Part shown: in pieces, positions 24,633 to 35,557 of the stretch | Layout: each line of letters starts with the position of its first letter | Numbering within the stretch: position 1 is the first letter of the stretch | Origin: Rosellinia necatrix | Lineage: Eukaryota > Ascomycota > Sordariomycetes > Xylariales > Xylariaceae | Assembly (NCBI GenBank): GCA_021209875.1 | Contig: JAGYVD010000005.1 | Location: 1,984,001 to 2,048,000 of the forward strand | Direction of reading: 5' to 3' | DNA: 64,000 nt | Made by a program: the position numbers and the translations under genes | Notes under the pieces: model-generated | What the model was told of the DNA's origin: nothing | What the model saw: the letters and a program-made list of their open reading frames with translations, nothing else | Databases searched by the model: none

Positions 24633-25259
24633 GGGCATTGAGGGTCGTCTCTGTATCTCTCCGATCTAGTGACTTAGATTTTGTATGTTGAGGTTTAGTC
24701 TTGACTAGGTCACGGGCACTTATTGGTTAGGAAACCAGTGGGGTAAATTTTCGAGTAGTTAGACATGGACAGTAGCTTCGCACTTATATTCTCTACCCTG
24801 TCAATACGCATGAGTATCACGTCATGACACCACCATATAATATTAGATCCGTGTCCGTAGGTACCCGCGAATGGTTTCAATTAGGCTACGATTCGTCCAT
24901 TCTTGGACCTTCTCACGTCAATGAGATAGACCTTCGTGAAATTGAACAATCTGTATATTTAAACCACGATACAATCATCGTCCTTTTCTGTTGCCGAGTG
25001 GAAAGTTTGTTGTCCGTAAAGGTGCTCTGTCCCCAGCGCCGAGGATCGGGATCCGGATTGGATTAGCCCAAACATTCAACTTGCGAGCCGGCCAGATATA
25101 AGGCCCTAATTTGCCACCTATTCACGATCTGGCAGGCGATGAGGTTCCACAGGCACGTGGACATCCCGAAGACCCTAGTGTTGGTACCTATTATTCTGAT
25201 TCCGAAATCAGGGCTATCGCCGTCGGACACGGCACGGCAGAATACTCCCTCGCGTGCGC
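24633..25259. other. Intergenic between convergent genes
   Basis: No gene seen between the 3' ends of the FAD oxidase and the bZIP gene. Confidence 0.5.
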
Positions 25260-26220
25260 CTACACGAAAAAAAGTGGCTCCTCACCCCGTCGCATACGCC
25301 ACCTGTTCGTGGAACGCAGCAAATCCCAGCAATTTGCGACGACCCAACCCCAAGATTTCACAAACTCCTCGGTAACCTCCCACGAATCTGGATCCCAGGG
25401 GTCGCCCCAGACCAGCACACCGGGATTTTGCCCCGGAATTGCCCCGCGCATGTCGTGGCACAGCTGTTCCTCATCAAACGAATCAAAACCGGGGCGAAAG
25501 ATGTTGTCCCGCATCGCCGGGATAGGGAGGAGGTCGAGCCACGGATGATGCGGGGTCCCACGTTGTAGATCAGTAGGTCGAAGCCCCATGGGGAGTTGGG
25601 AAAGTCTCTTGTGTTGTGGGGAGACACGGACAGGCTCGGCAACGACGTTGAATGGCGATAGCGCGTCATCGTGCATATCCGCCGCCGAAAGGCCAAGGAC
25701 ATCAACGTTGGTCAGCAAGGCTCTGATGAAGTTGAATTGGGACAGACTAGGGAGAATGTTCAGCTTCTGTGACCGGGCTACATAGTTACGGACGGCATAT
25801 TCTTCGAAGCGTTGCATGATCCATCGGTTTAGCTCCGAGTCGGGCGCGAGAATATTGACGGAACTGGTTGCCTGTATGACAGCTTCAACAGCTTCCTCAT
25901 CACTGATCCCGGGAGAGAGCTCAGGACCAGATTGATGGTATACCAGAGCAGTAGATGTTAATGGCTGGGTTTGCAGGTTCGCGTCTTGGTCGCTTCCTTC
26001 GAGCTCGTCATTGCACGCAGCTCGTTTCTTTGCCCCTGGTCGATGGTTAGGCCTGAAACGGTTGGAGTGTCCGCACCGGGGGAAGATCTATATTACTGTA
26101 TGTCCGTTGATTACGGCGATTCTGGATTCGCTTCCTCTGTTGCGTATTCGTGACGCCAGACCAATCATCTATGTCCCTAAGCCACATCTCAGCGAGCCTA
26201 GAGTGGTCTGGGGTGTCCAT
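25260..26220 (-). CDS. bZIP transcription factor with DUF3425 domain
   Basis: Sequence-specific nuclear regulator. Model: complement(join(25260..26035,26097..26220)), 299 residues. The short first exon carries the bZIP basic region, RKRIQNRRNQRTYR, with the N34-x7-R42 DNA-contact signature. A 61-nt intron (GTAATA donor, CCTAAC branch point, CGACCAG acceptor) splits the Arg42 codon. The zipper after it is weak, as is common in this family. The C-terminal half is a clear DUF3425 domain: HPWLDLLPIPAMRDN, VLVWGDPWDPDSWEVTEEF, then STNRWRMRRGEEPL. Start: the ATG at 26220 in frame with the basic region (MDTPDHSRLAEMWL). bZIP-DUF3425 proteins often act as pathway or stress regulators; its position between an oxidase and a membrane protein suggests, but does not prove, local control. 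Confidence 0.9.
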
Positions 26221-27691
26221 GGCCGCAAGTTAGGGGGATGGGTGGCGTAGTGCTAGCACAGCTGTGAGTGTAGCCGTACGGTAGCTAGGTCGTGCTTCGT
26301 GGTAAGGGAAGGAAGAATGCGCGTGGATGACGGCTGCATGAGATCAAGACTCGCCCTCCCCCATCAATAAGTCGCACCGCACACAGCCCGTCGCAGGTAG
26401 TGTCAACAGGGTCTAGCGCATGCAGGTGTAAGCTGTCTGCATTAGCGCCATTTTGCTGCTGCATAGCCGATAATGTGGGAACAGGATGAAACACTACGTC
26501 ACTCTTCTAATTGACACGGCGGAACAAATATATGAGTAGAGAATGGATGTTGATGTATTACAAGTGGAGGCCCAGAGGCTGTCAGGCCGCCAGCTAAATA
26601 CTGTGCGCGTTTCACGTCTTCCTCACTTGTCCTTATACACAGTGCACCTTCCCAAACGCTAAGAACCTATGACTTAATTAGGCTTCAAAGGCCTATTTTA
26701 ACGTAAGCTGTAGATGGGATGGAGACCTAGTAATTGATATGGGCGTCCACTGTATTGACAACCACTCGGCACTGTATGTCGTACCTCCCTTGCACTTACA
26801 GCCTTTATAGCAAGGTTTAAAGCTGATAGAAACTTATAAAAAATTAAAACTTATAAGAGTTAATGAAATCTTATCGACCGAGAAATTGTCAGTGATCTCA
26901 GTTGTCAATTTTTGATCGGTGCAGCTTTCTTTCCAGACTTCTATGGGATACTTTAAGACCACGCCAGGCTCTATTTGACGGAAGCGCGAAGTTGAACCTT
27001 GAAAAGACTTCGGGGCAACCATTGAGTCTATGTTTACCGAACGGATAACAACATGGATATTTTGTCGCGGTTGTTTGACGCGGTTGTTTCATACTCTCAA
27101 TACGATTGACTCTTTAGGCCAAGTCACGTGCTATGCGACTGCAAGTACGTGGTACTTCAAAGGGGATGAGACAAGGGTCTACCACGGGTTGAAATCTGGC
27201 TACCTAAAAACGGACGGCGAAAGAAATGAGACCGCGCTAGGGTGCAAAATATAAGCCTCAGTGCTATTTACAGAAGATGTTCTTGTCTCGGGTGGCAGAT
27301 AGTGAGATTAGGTCCTCGTGGTCAGGGGATGCTGTGTTTGTGACCACTGAGACGAACCTCAGGGTTGGGAACGAGTATTTCAGAATATGTCATCATATCC
27401 AGTCATATAACTACCTTGTCAAGTAACTGTGAGTAATTATTCCTAGGTGCCCCACAACTAACATGGGGGAAATCTAGGGCACTTGTACTGGTACCGCAAT
27501 ATGCTAGTATTTGGTAGGCGGCTTTGGAATCATCTGTTGCTGTACTGGGAAACCCGCGTAGGTTGCCAGGCGTAGCAATATCCACCTCTTCAATAATATT
27601 AATCTACTTACAAGTATATCCGATGAGGATCCCCTCGGGATGTAGTATTGTTGAAATCATATCCAACTCACCTTGAATTGTTCAACCGTCG
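26221..27691. other. Intergenic with a kinase fragment
   Basis: Apart from the kinase-like remnant at 26834-27022, no gene is supported. It should hold the promoters of the divergent bZIP and membrane-protein genes. Confidence 0.45.
26834..27022 (-). pseudogene. Protein-kinase N-lobe fragment
   Basis: A 62-codon frame starting with ATG reads QGSTSRFRQIEPGVVLKYP, resembling the glycine-loop strand and VxLK segment of fungal kinase-like proteins. It continues in family-like sequence (TTEITDNFSVDK), then runs into AT-rich sequence and a stop where the next kinase segments should be. No downstream catalytic loop (HRD, DFG) was found, so this is a truncated relic. Confidence 0.45.
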
Positions 27692-28826
27692 ATGGCATCG
27701 ATTAATTCCCATTACTTTTTCCCTTTGTTATCGTCGTTGGGTTTTCTCGCGCAATGGGGTGTTATGGTCGCAAATGGCACTCTCCTGGGACTCGTGCTCA
27801 CATCTTGGGAAGGCCGCTTCCCCAGCGGCAACCCTATGCATACAACATGGTGTGGACTGTGGCCCATTGACTATGTTCTTGGCTTACTCGTCGCTTTCTT
27901 CTATCCTCTTCTCAATGTCATCGACCTCGAAAATCCAGTGCCTCTTCTCCTTTTAACCGATTTACTCTTGTCACTCGCCGTGTTCAGTTTCATGGCTACT
28001 GTTGAGGGACGACGAAACATGAAGATGGGCTCGCTAAGATAGTAAGAATCTCGTTATTAAAATTGGGTTGATGTTGTATGTTGGTTTAACAAAGCACAGC
28101 TCAGCACTATGGCAATTAGCGTGGCAGTTCCTCGGTGCGGCCACTGTTTTGCCAATATACCTACGCTCCTATGTCCATGCGCGGGCATCAGGTAAAATTT
28201 CAATACCAACAGATCAAGCTCGAGTACTCCCATTCGTCGCAATATGGAGCGTCCTCAATAATCTATTTTTACTCGTCCCTGGTGTTCTGGGCGCTTCCCC
28301 ATTCGTTATTCAATTATCTATAGTAGTTTGGTTCTTTTTACCTCTCACTCTAGAATTCATTCGGGATTGCATCTGCACAGTCTGTACACGTTACCTCCCT
28401 ACTACTAGTAGGGCTAACAAACCCATTCTTATTGGTTACGGAATCGTCGGCTCCGCAAGCGCCATGGTTCACGTCATAGTTGGGGTTTGGTCTTACAAGT
28501 CGTCGGATATGGGTTGGGCAAGAATGTACTGGCCGGCATACGACTCTGTTCAACCGGGACCAAATCTGCTGTTACGGGGAGCCACGTTGTTTTGCCAGTA
28601 TGGTTATATGAGCTTATGTATCTCTGTGATTTCTCTTGCAGCATACACAGTCGGTCAAAGGGTTTTCGCTGCGGGGTCATCGTCAAATAGGGGGCGAGAC
28701 AGTCGTATTATGGTGTCACTAATTGCCATCATGGCGGTGTTCGGCCCGGGGACTGGAGCAGCATGGCTCCTATGCATTCTAGAGATGGAAACAGGCAACA
28801 CTAAGGTGCTCTCAAAGAAGCTTTAA
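27692..28826 (+). CDS. Polytopic integral membrane protein, possible terpene-cyclase-like
   Basis: Model: join(27692..28041,28100..28826), 358 residues, with a 58-nt intron (GTAAGAA donor, GCACAG acceptor) that restores SLRY-SALWQLAW. I count about nine hydrophobic helices, from LLSSLGFLAQWGVMVANGTL to IMVSLIAIMAVFGPGTGA, with short loops. Charged or polar residues sit at helix ends (TSWEG, WPIDY, EGRR, LEFIRDC). The pattern resembles unnamed fungal membrane proteins found in metabolite clusters and, more loosely, membrane terpene cyclases of meroterpenoid pathways (Pyr4 or Asc type), but length and helix number differ from Pyr4 and I cannot confirm the family. No transporter signature was seen. 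It follows the bZIP gene and may belong to the same accessory locus. Confidence 0.75.
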
Positions 28827-30852
28827 GACTGATTCATAGTGCCTTTAATATTTGGGAGCATATACTAAAGTCAGCAGGAATATTCCTATAGATATTAAGC
28901 CGCCAATAGAATGATATGGCAAACGATCTATTCCAATAGAATCTTGCTCCAAAATTATTATAATTTGGGCTTTAGAAGGTTAGGAATTTCCAGGGCCCAA
29001 TCATGTACGCAGAGCAATGCATCTGAAGACAATGCCGGCTATCACAATACATCACCTTTCTTAAAATTAATCCCCCCTTCTAACTAAACACGCACATGGC
29101 GGAGCTGGGTTACTCTGACTTAAAAAAAAAAAAAAAAAAAAGGGGGAGGGAGAGAGAGAGAGTTGAGTTGGAGGGTAAGATGGATGCAGCTGTTATATAT
29201 CACTCCTCTGGTCCGTTCCGCTCACACCATTGGCTGCGTATATCTCAACTATAGATCTCGTCCTGTGTGATGGCAGGTTGCATTCAAATATCACTTCTTA
29301 GGATCAGTTACTGGTAATAATAAATACGTTGGCCTACTTTCTTTCGGTAACGTTGCAGACCGTTATCTTTTGTATTGTCAGCCAATGGTGGTTCATGTGA
29401 TAATAGTGATGTTTTAAGATTTGCCAACAGCCGGGGAAATACCCTCTTGACATAACCGATTAATATCACCCTTAGTTAAATCATGTAGATGTATCAAGAC
29501 TCGGGAGTCATGTATGTTGCCCCTATTCCTGGCTACCGCAGAATCGACCTATGGGCAGATCAGGTAGGCCTAAGACACCCAGGCAGCAGTATGGAAAGGC
29601 GTAGATAATTCTCAAAATTATTGTAGTATAATTCTCCATTATATACAGATAAAAGCACATGTGATCCGGCACACCTATGACCGCATTGTATTCGCCGTGG
29701 CCTCAATTATAGCCCGGTTGGGCAGGGAGCAGCAAATTCCGCCCCGTATAGTCGACTTAAAGGGGAAATTGTTGCGCGAGTTTGGCATATCGACGACGGC
29801 ACTTTTATTCGTTCTTTACGCATTCGGCCAGCAATTTCCCTGCTCTCCCCGCGGGTAGAAAGAACGACGCTGACGGGTCGAAATCGGACAGGGCGCTCTG
29901 CCCCCTTTTCTAGTCGGCGGATGGTATCCCTAGAGGCCGGACGAGTGTCTCTTTCTCAGCACGGTTCTCAACATGATAGGTGTAAAAAGGCTCTGGTGGG
30001 ACAAGACTGAGTTGTGCGGTTCTGCATTCGGACATCTCCCGTGTATTTCCCAAACAGAAGACTTGGCGCTTGGACTACCCACGCTTTCCTCTTTGAGAGC
30101 GGAACGAGGCTCCGTCCCTGTGCTTCGAAATCTTCAACCATTCTTGATGTAACGGCGGATTCCAGAGTCTATAAAGGCTCAGAGGCAAACTGAGGACTTA
30201 ACTCAAATCAAGGCCATTTTAGGTCTGCATTGAACTCTAACTTAGAGAGTACTCGAGCGACCATGGCGGACCTGCATAGCATATCATATAGGGCGTGGGT
30301 GACGTTTATGTATAGCCCGGAAAACTCGCTACTTGAGATCGGTAACGTAGAGGCTTCTGGGTGGGATTTTTGATGGATCCCTTGAGGATCCGTAGGCAGT
30401 CACGAGGCTAGAACGTGGCGATATAGCCATGGAGGAGTGTCTCATTTTAATATCCACGCGCTCTTCCACGCAAGGCACAACTGGCCGGAAACAAGTCCTC
30501 CATCGACTAGTGTCAACTCAAACGTTACCATTCGCCTACGGCTCATGCATGAAGCGTCGTCTATCCAGTTCCTGGGGAAATATTGGCTTACTTGGCCTGT
30601 GACCTAATGCAGCCCAGAGTTAATTCATGCGTAGGCGAACTAGGCGAACTCGCTAAGAGGAATTTCTGCTGGCGACAAAGAGATGAATAATCCGCGTACC
30701 CGGTCTGATTTCATGGGCCTGAAGGCAGGTCCCCCCAGAACCGTATCTACATATAAAAGTGCAGATCATTCCCCACGAGAAGTATATGACCACTGTTTTG
30801 GATACACCACAGCCGATCCTATTTAAGCCAAAGCCTACTGGCCCACGTCAAA
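28827..30852. other. 2-kb gene-poor region before AA9
   Basis: AT-rich near 28840-29700, with a poly-A then GGGAGAGAGAG tract at about 29120-29165. An open frame at 29661-29858 lacks an ATG start and family features. No gene supported. Confidence 0.45.
30752..30758 (+). promoter_or_regulatory. TATA-like element upstream of AA9
   Basis: TATAAAA, about 95 bp before the AA9 start codon, in the usual range for a fungal TATA box plus a short leader. Confidence 0.4.
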
Positions 30853-31932
30853 ATGAAGTGCCTTGCTGCTCTTGCTCTGCTGGGCGTTGCCCAGGCCCAC
30901 TGTGAGTGTAGATGACCGTGTATCGGAGTAGTAGGCCGAGCTAATGCGACCACAGACACGTTCGTAAGTTTCAAGAGCGCTTGGGGGCCATGAAGCCAGA
31001 TTCCAGCCCTGACCTTCTTGTCATCTAGCCCGGCCTGGTGTACAACGGCGTGACGGAGGCCGACTGGACGTACGTGCGTCAGACGACGAACCACTACTCG
31101 CACGGGCCGGTCGAGAACGTGAACGACGCGCAGATCCGGTGCTACGAGATCACGCCGGGGTCGAACGGCGCCAAGACGAAGAACGTCAACGCCGGCGACA
31201 CGGTCGGGTTCCGCGTCGACGGCGGGATTCAGCACCCCGGGCCGCTGCAGTTCTACATGGCCAAGGCCCCGGCCGGGCAGACGGCCGAGAGCTTCAACGG
31301 CGACGGGGCCGTCTGGTTCAAGATCTACGAGGAGCACCCCACCGTGACCTCGGCGGGCCTCACGTGGGCGTCCAACGGGCTGCAGACCGTCAGCGTCAAG
31401 ATCCCGAGCTGCGTCGCCCCGGGCTACTACCTGCTCCGCGTCGAGCACATCGGCCTGCACAGCGCCGGCAACACCAACGGAGCCCAGGTAGGAGACCGCT
31501 TCCTCTTCGACAGGGTGGGTTCGTTTGGCTGACCAAGGTTCTTTTATAGTTCTACCAAGGCTGCGCGCACCTCTACGTCTCCGGCAGCGGGACCAAGACC
31601 TTCTCTGGCGTGTCCCTCCCCGGCGCTTACAAGGTAAGGGGGAAATGACGAAACGGGTCCGCGGGTATTTTTAAACTGACCACATGGCTCGAACGTAGGC
31701 TACCGACCCCGGTATCTTGATCAACCTCTACTGGCCGATCCCGACAAGCTACACGAACCCTGGCCCAGCCCCTGTAACGGTGAGCACAAACCCAGCATTG
31801 AGCGCTTTTGTTTCGATCACGGTCATACAGCCGTCTTTAATCTTTAATCCGAAGGAATCCGCTAGTCTTTTTGTTTTACTATATTCTCTACTGAAAAAGA
31901 GAAATTGCTGACGTTGATTGTTATAGTGCTGA
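30853..31932 (+). CDS. AA9 lytic polysaccharide monooxygenase
   Basis: Secreted copper enzyme that oxidatively cleaves cellulose or related glucans. Model: join(30853..30901,30956..30963,31029..31487,31550..31633,31699..31779,31927..31932), 228 residues. Signal peptide MKCLAALALLGVAQA is followed by the obligatory mature N-terminal His (H16) of the copper histidine brace, then YTFPGLVYNG. Second brace His: H88 in QHPGPLQFYMAKAP. Axial Tyr174 in AQFYQGCAHLYVSG. The second-sphere His163 lies in VEHIGLHSAG. Cysteines C57 and C177 plus the SCVAPGYY Cys fit the conserved disulfides. No CBM1 or linker follows, so it is a single-domain enzyme. Oddities: exon 2 is only 8 nt and the last coding exon is 6 nt (Cys plus stop). 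Without the last splice the protein would extend a few residues into the intron. Confidence 0.95.
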
Positions 31933-33366
31933 ACTTGACGCGCGATTGCTGGACTTATTTAAGATTTATCTGGGTGTTGCTTCGGTCTTCATCGGCCACC
32001 GTGGGTTTCATGGGTATCTTGGGTATCATGGGTGCCATGGGTGTCATGGGTGTTAGGTACTTAGTACCCATATAAGAAATTTGGTTGTGGTTGTGTTGTC
32101 CCTACACTAGTACTCAAGTACATCCAACCTCTTGGGTCGTGGACAGTGGGAAGATACTCGTATCATGAAGAATTGAAGGAGTTTCGAATATATCAGATGT
32201 ATCGAATATGATAAAAAAAAAAAAAAGAATCCTTGGCGTCTCAGTAGGTAAAAAAGGAAAAAAGAACAACAGTGACATACCTTACATCATCAATCACCGG
32301 GTATTCGGGGTGCCCTGAATGACCGCTGCGGGTTCTCCTCCGCTCCCAGAGCAACGGTCCGAATAAACAATAACCCGAGAGCGCGAAGAGGGCAGGTACA
32401 CTACTGTAGGTAGGGCTGGGTGATCTGTCAGCCCGATTTGTAATTCGCAGGTCTCAGTTGCATGTTGCGACCATGTTGCGACCGATGGCTGCTGCCCACT
32501 TTCGATTACCGACGCATCCGACGGATTTGCTGAATCTGTTCTTTAGTGGCGCGGGCCATTCTAACGTCACGATGGGATTGGCTGATCCCACGCTGGTCGT
32601 CTCGATCGTGGCTGGCAGCAAGGAGGAGACCGGGTTCAGGGTTGCATCCCGAGGGATTTCGTATAACCAAACCTACCTACCGACCTACTTACTTAGTACA
32701 CTTACATACTCATACTTACGTGCATTCCCACAATCCCACAATCCCACAATCCCACAATCCCACATTCCCACATTCCCGTAAGCCTCTGGTCTCCGTGGAC
32801 ACAATGCACCGCCGTCTTGGCCTGCCTACAGCGGCATAGGCAGACATAGAGGCAGGCGGCAGGCTGGGTAAGCTAGGCAGGTCGCGGTGGGCAATCTGGT
32901 GGGCAATCTGGTGGGCATCTGGTGGGAATTGAGCCGGAGCGTGCTAAAAGTAGGAATGCTTGGCCAAGATTAGATCCCTTCCCTTTCATAAAGGTCCCTA
33001 ACTCCGAAAGAAACAAATAAGCAACTTTTTTTTTTTTTTGTTCTGTTGGAGGATTCTGTTTTATTTTCAACCCCCATCCGATTCCGCCTTCTTTGCCCTG
33101 GTCGCATGCATTTTCACATTTTGATCACATCTTCAGCACCACCACACACCCTCCCTCTCTCTCTAATCCCTACTCTTGCCTCATTTCTGCCCCCCCTCCC
33201 TCTGTGAACTCTTCAGGCGTGTCCGTGACGACGTGAAGAGAGAGAAAGCCCTGACAGTGACAGCCTAGCACGGCTGGTGTCTTATCTGCATATCATCGAC
33301 TGCCCCCCTCCCCATTCCTCCCTCTTTTCAGACCTGTGTCTACGGCCTATTATTTACATTTACGCC
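31933..33366. other. Intergenic with minisatellites
   Basis: No gene supported. Contains ATGGGTGTC-like units (31999-32055), a 9-bp CCCACAATC array (32724-32777), a poly-T run near 33028, and CT-rich sequence (33140-33200) typical of the leader of the next small gene. Confidence 0.5.
32724..32777. repeat. CCCACAATC 9-bp minisatellite
   Basis: Four perfect and two variant (CCCACATTC-type) head-to-tail copies. Confidence 0.85.
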
Positions 33367-33633
33367 ATGAAGAAGAGCCGGCGTGCGGAGCTCCGCGAGT
33401 CTCTGGTGGAGATCGTGCAGGTGCTCTTCGCCATCCTCATTTTCATCATCTTCATCCTGGCTTTCGTGATCCAGTCCGACGGCATCGTATTGCCGCCCTG
33501 GACAAAGACATTCCAAGGCGCGACACCAGCCCAGCAAGCCCAGTACTCTGCGGCCCTCTTGAGCGTCATTCTTGTCATCACCGTTGTCATTGTTACGGCC
33601 GGAGTTTACCTGGCCCGGTCAAAGGTCATGTGA
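33367..33633 (+). CDS. Two-helix membrane microprotein (88 aa)
   Basis: Single-exon frame of 88 residues, ATG at 33367. A basic amphipathic start (MKKSRRAELRESLVEIVQ) precedes helix 1 (LFAILIFIIFILAFVI). A short loop (QSDGIVLPPWTKTFQGATPAQQAQ) leads to helix 2 (LLSVILVITVVIVTAGVYL) and a basic end (ARSKVM). The layout suggests a hairpin in the membrane. A CT-rich leader typical of fungal genes precedes it. No family recognised. Small size makes this a moderate call, but codon composition and the charge/hydrophobic pattern favour a real gene. Confidence 0.6.
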   Translation: MKKSRRAELRESLVEIVQVLFAILIFIIFILAFVIQSDGIVLPPWTKTFQGATPAQQAQYSAALLSVILVITVVIVTAGVYLARSKVM

Positions 33634-34077
33634 GACAACAGTGACTTACCTGTAGAGTAAAGTTATACGCGATCTGATGAATCGGTCTACGGCACGCCGT
33701 GTATGGTCGGTCTCATCGAGGCTGCGATGGCAGCAGGCAGTTAGCGGCGAGCCTTACGGCTTACAACCGTTAAGATGACATCATGGGCATTCATGGCGCT
33801 GCGCTCGGACAATGGTAGAAGCACGGAGGCCGGATCCGATGCCTTGAACACCCTGAACACCCCAAACACCCTAGTCATAACGACGTGTTTTTGCATTTCT
33901 TGGTATGTTTGGAACTAACTAGTTTACCTACGGTAAAAACTTATAAGTGAAGCTAACAGGGTTAGGCTTGAACGGGGCTGTCTTCTACACCGGCCGAGGG
34001 CATACCATGGACACACTGATTCTCGACCTAATGAAAACGGTTATGCGACCGTTGACAGACACATAAGTTCCGTTTGG

Positions 34078-34482
34078 TTATGAGTTGGGGGCAAGTGTGG
34101 CCGCTATAACAAAGTCATAAAGCTGCCAGCCCCGACGGCGGTGTAAGCACGAGTAAGCCTCGATCCCCATATGGCCACGACCCGATTCGATTCGATTCAA
34201 TTCGATTTGCTTCGCTTCCCCGAATTGCTTCCCCGAATATGTCATCTCTATTCGGGATAACGAGTGAGTGCCATACAAAGGCATACGAAGGCACACTAGG
34301 ACGTCAAAACTATAATGATGGAAATTTGGGACCGAATGCACTACGTTAGCGGGATCGAGCTGCGTCGCCGCCATATCGCGCCACGATTCACCACTAAACC
34401 AACGCCTCTCGATCTCCCCCGCCGCGGCGAGCAACTCAGGCAACCGGCTAATATTTCCAATATCTCCGATGGCATCTAGCAT
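34078..34482 (-). CDS. Doubtful hypothetical frame (134 aa)
   Basis: ATG at 34482. The first half has protein-like composition (RLPELLAAAGEIERRWFSG, WRDMAATQLDPANVV). The second half is repetitive (NRIESGR region) and less convincing. An in-frame stop lies a dozen codons upstream of the ATG. No family recognised; it may be an exon fragment or a relic. Confidence 0.25.
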   Translation of the reverse strand: MLDAIGDIGNISRLPELLAAAGEIERRWFSGESWRDMAATQLDPANVVHSVPNFHHYSFDVLVCLRMPLYGTHSLSRIEMTYSGKQFGEAKQIELNRIESGRGHMGIEAYSCLHRRRGWQLYDFVIAATLAPNS

Positions 34483-34570
34483 CCCGTATTTGAGCCTGAT
34501 CTCATCGCCTTACTTCAGTGCCATAAATAGAATGGTTATGCGACAGTGCACCGAAAGATCTGAACCGGGG

Positions 34571-34596
34571 TTGGTTGGTTGGTTGGTTGGTTGGTT
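34571..34596. repeat. (GGTT)n microsatellite
   Basis: Six to seven perfect tetranucleotide copies. Confidence 0.9.
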
Positions 34597-35512
34597 AGTA
34601 TCTGGTTGGGTGGGGTACGCAGCCTGAATGTTCTTTTCGGGGCACACATGCACTATGGTGGTCCGCTAAAATTCGATGACACCCTGCTGAAGCATTGCCC
34701 CGCCATACTTACCATCTACATGCTTACCTGCTTACCTGCCTACTGGAGTACCCTTTCCTTGCCTTACGGTGGCGATAAGCGACATGTTACTTGGCCATTT
34801 TGCCCATGGCAATCTTGGGTCGATGCCCCCCGTATACCAATGTTTCCACTGAACTGGGTTGGGGTTAATTCAAACTGCTCATCCCTCGCAAAGGCTCGTT
34901 GGGAGGTGTGTCTCGAATATTAATTACCTTGGTGCCATATGTTCGGGTATCGCAGCATCGTTGTGATAGGACAACTACGGGGTTTCCCCATTAGGGATAC
35001 GTGTATGCAAGGGCGGTCCCGTTGGTTTGATTCAAGCTACTTCGTAGAGCTATCGGTCGCACGCTGCAGATATGCAGGGAAGGAGGCCTATGGCACTTAT
35101 GTGGGGGATGTTGATGAAAGAGTGAAAGAGTTGTCTTGTCTTGAAGATTAACCTATCTTTTTCGACCTAAGCATCATGCGGATAGGGGAATTTCAGTGGC
35201 TTTGCAAGCATGACGGGGGAGATCTCCGAGTTGGTATGGAAGCTTTTGAAACGTCGTTTTAAAACCGAATTCATGGACAATAGTTGGAAAAGTCAAATAC
35301 TCAACCTAGAGGGTTCAACTTTTGACAATACTATGTTGCTTGCAATACGTATCCAGGCTCCTCTGCGTCTCTGTTCCTACCAGAGCGCGTACATATTCAA
35401 TGTCAGGTTCAATGACAGTGTAGTTGTTACCCAGCTTTATCTGATCTAGAGTGGCGACAATGCACGGATGTATTGTATTATTTGACTAACTATAGAGTAA
35501 ATAACTTACACG

Positions 35513-35536
35513 AACAAACAAACAAACAAACAAACA
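35513..35536. repeat. (ACAA)n microsatellite
   Basis: About six perfect copies of a 4-bp unit, just downstream of the CYP53 stop codon. Confidence 0.9.
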
Positions 35537-35557
35537 CTCCAACCCCCCTCCGGGGGC

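Larger units (their letters stand above)
33634..35557. other. Intergenic between AA9/microprotein and CYP53
   Basis: Contains one doubtful minus-strand frame at 34078-34482, a (GGTT)n tract at 34571-34596 and an (ACAA)n tract at 35513-35536. Frames at 34939-35151 and 35210-35449 are not convincing. Confidence 0.45.
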
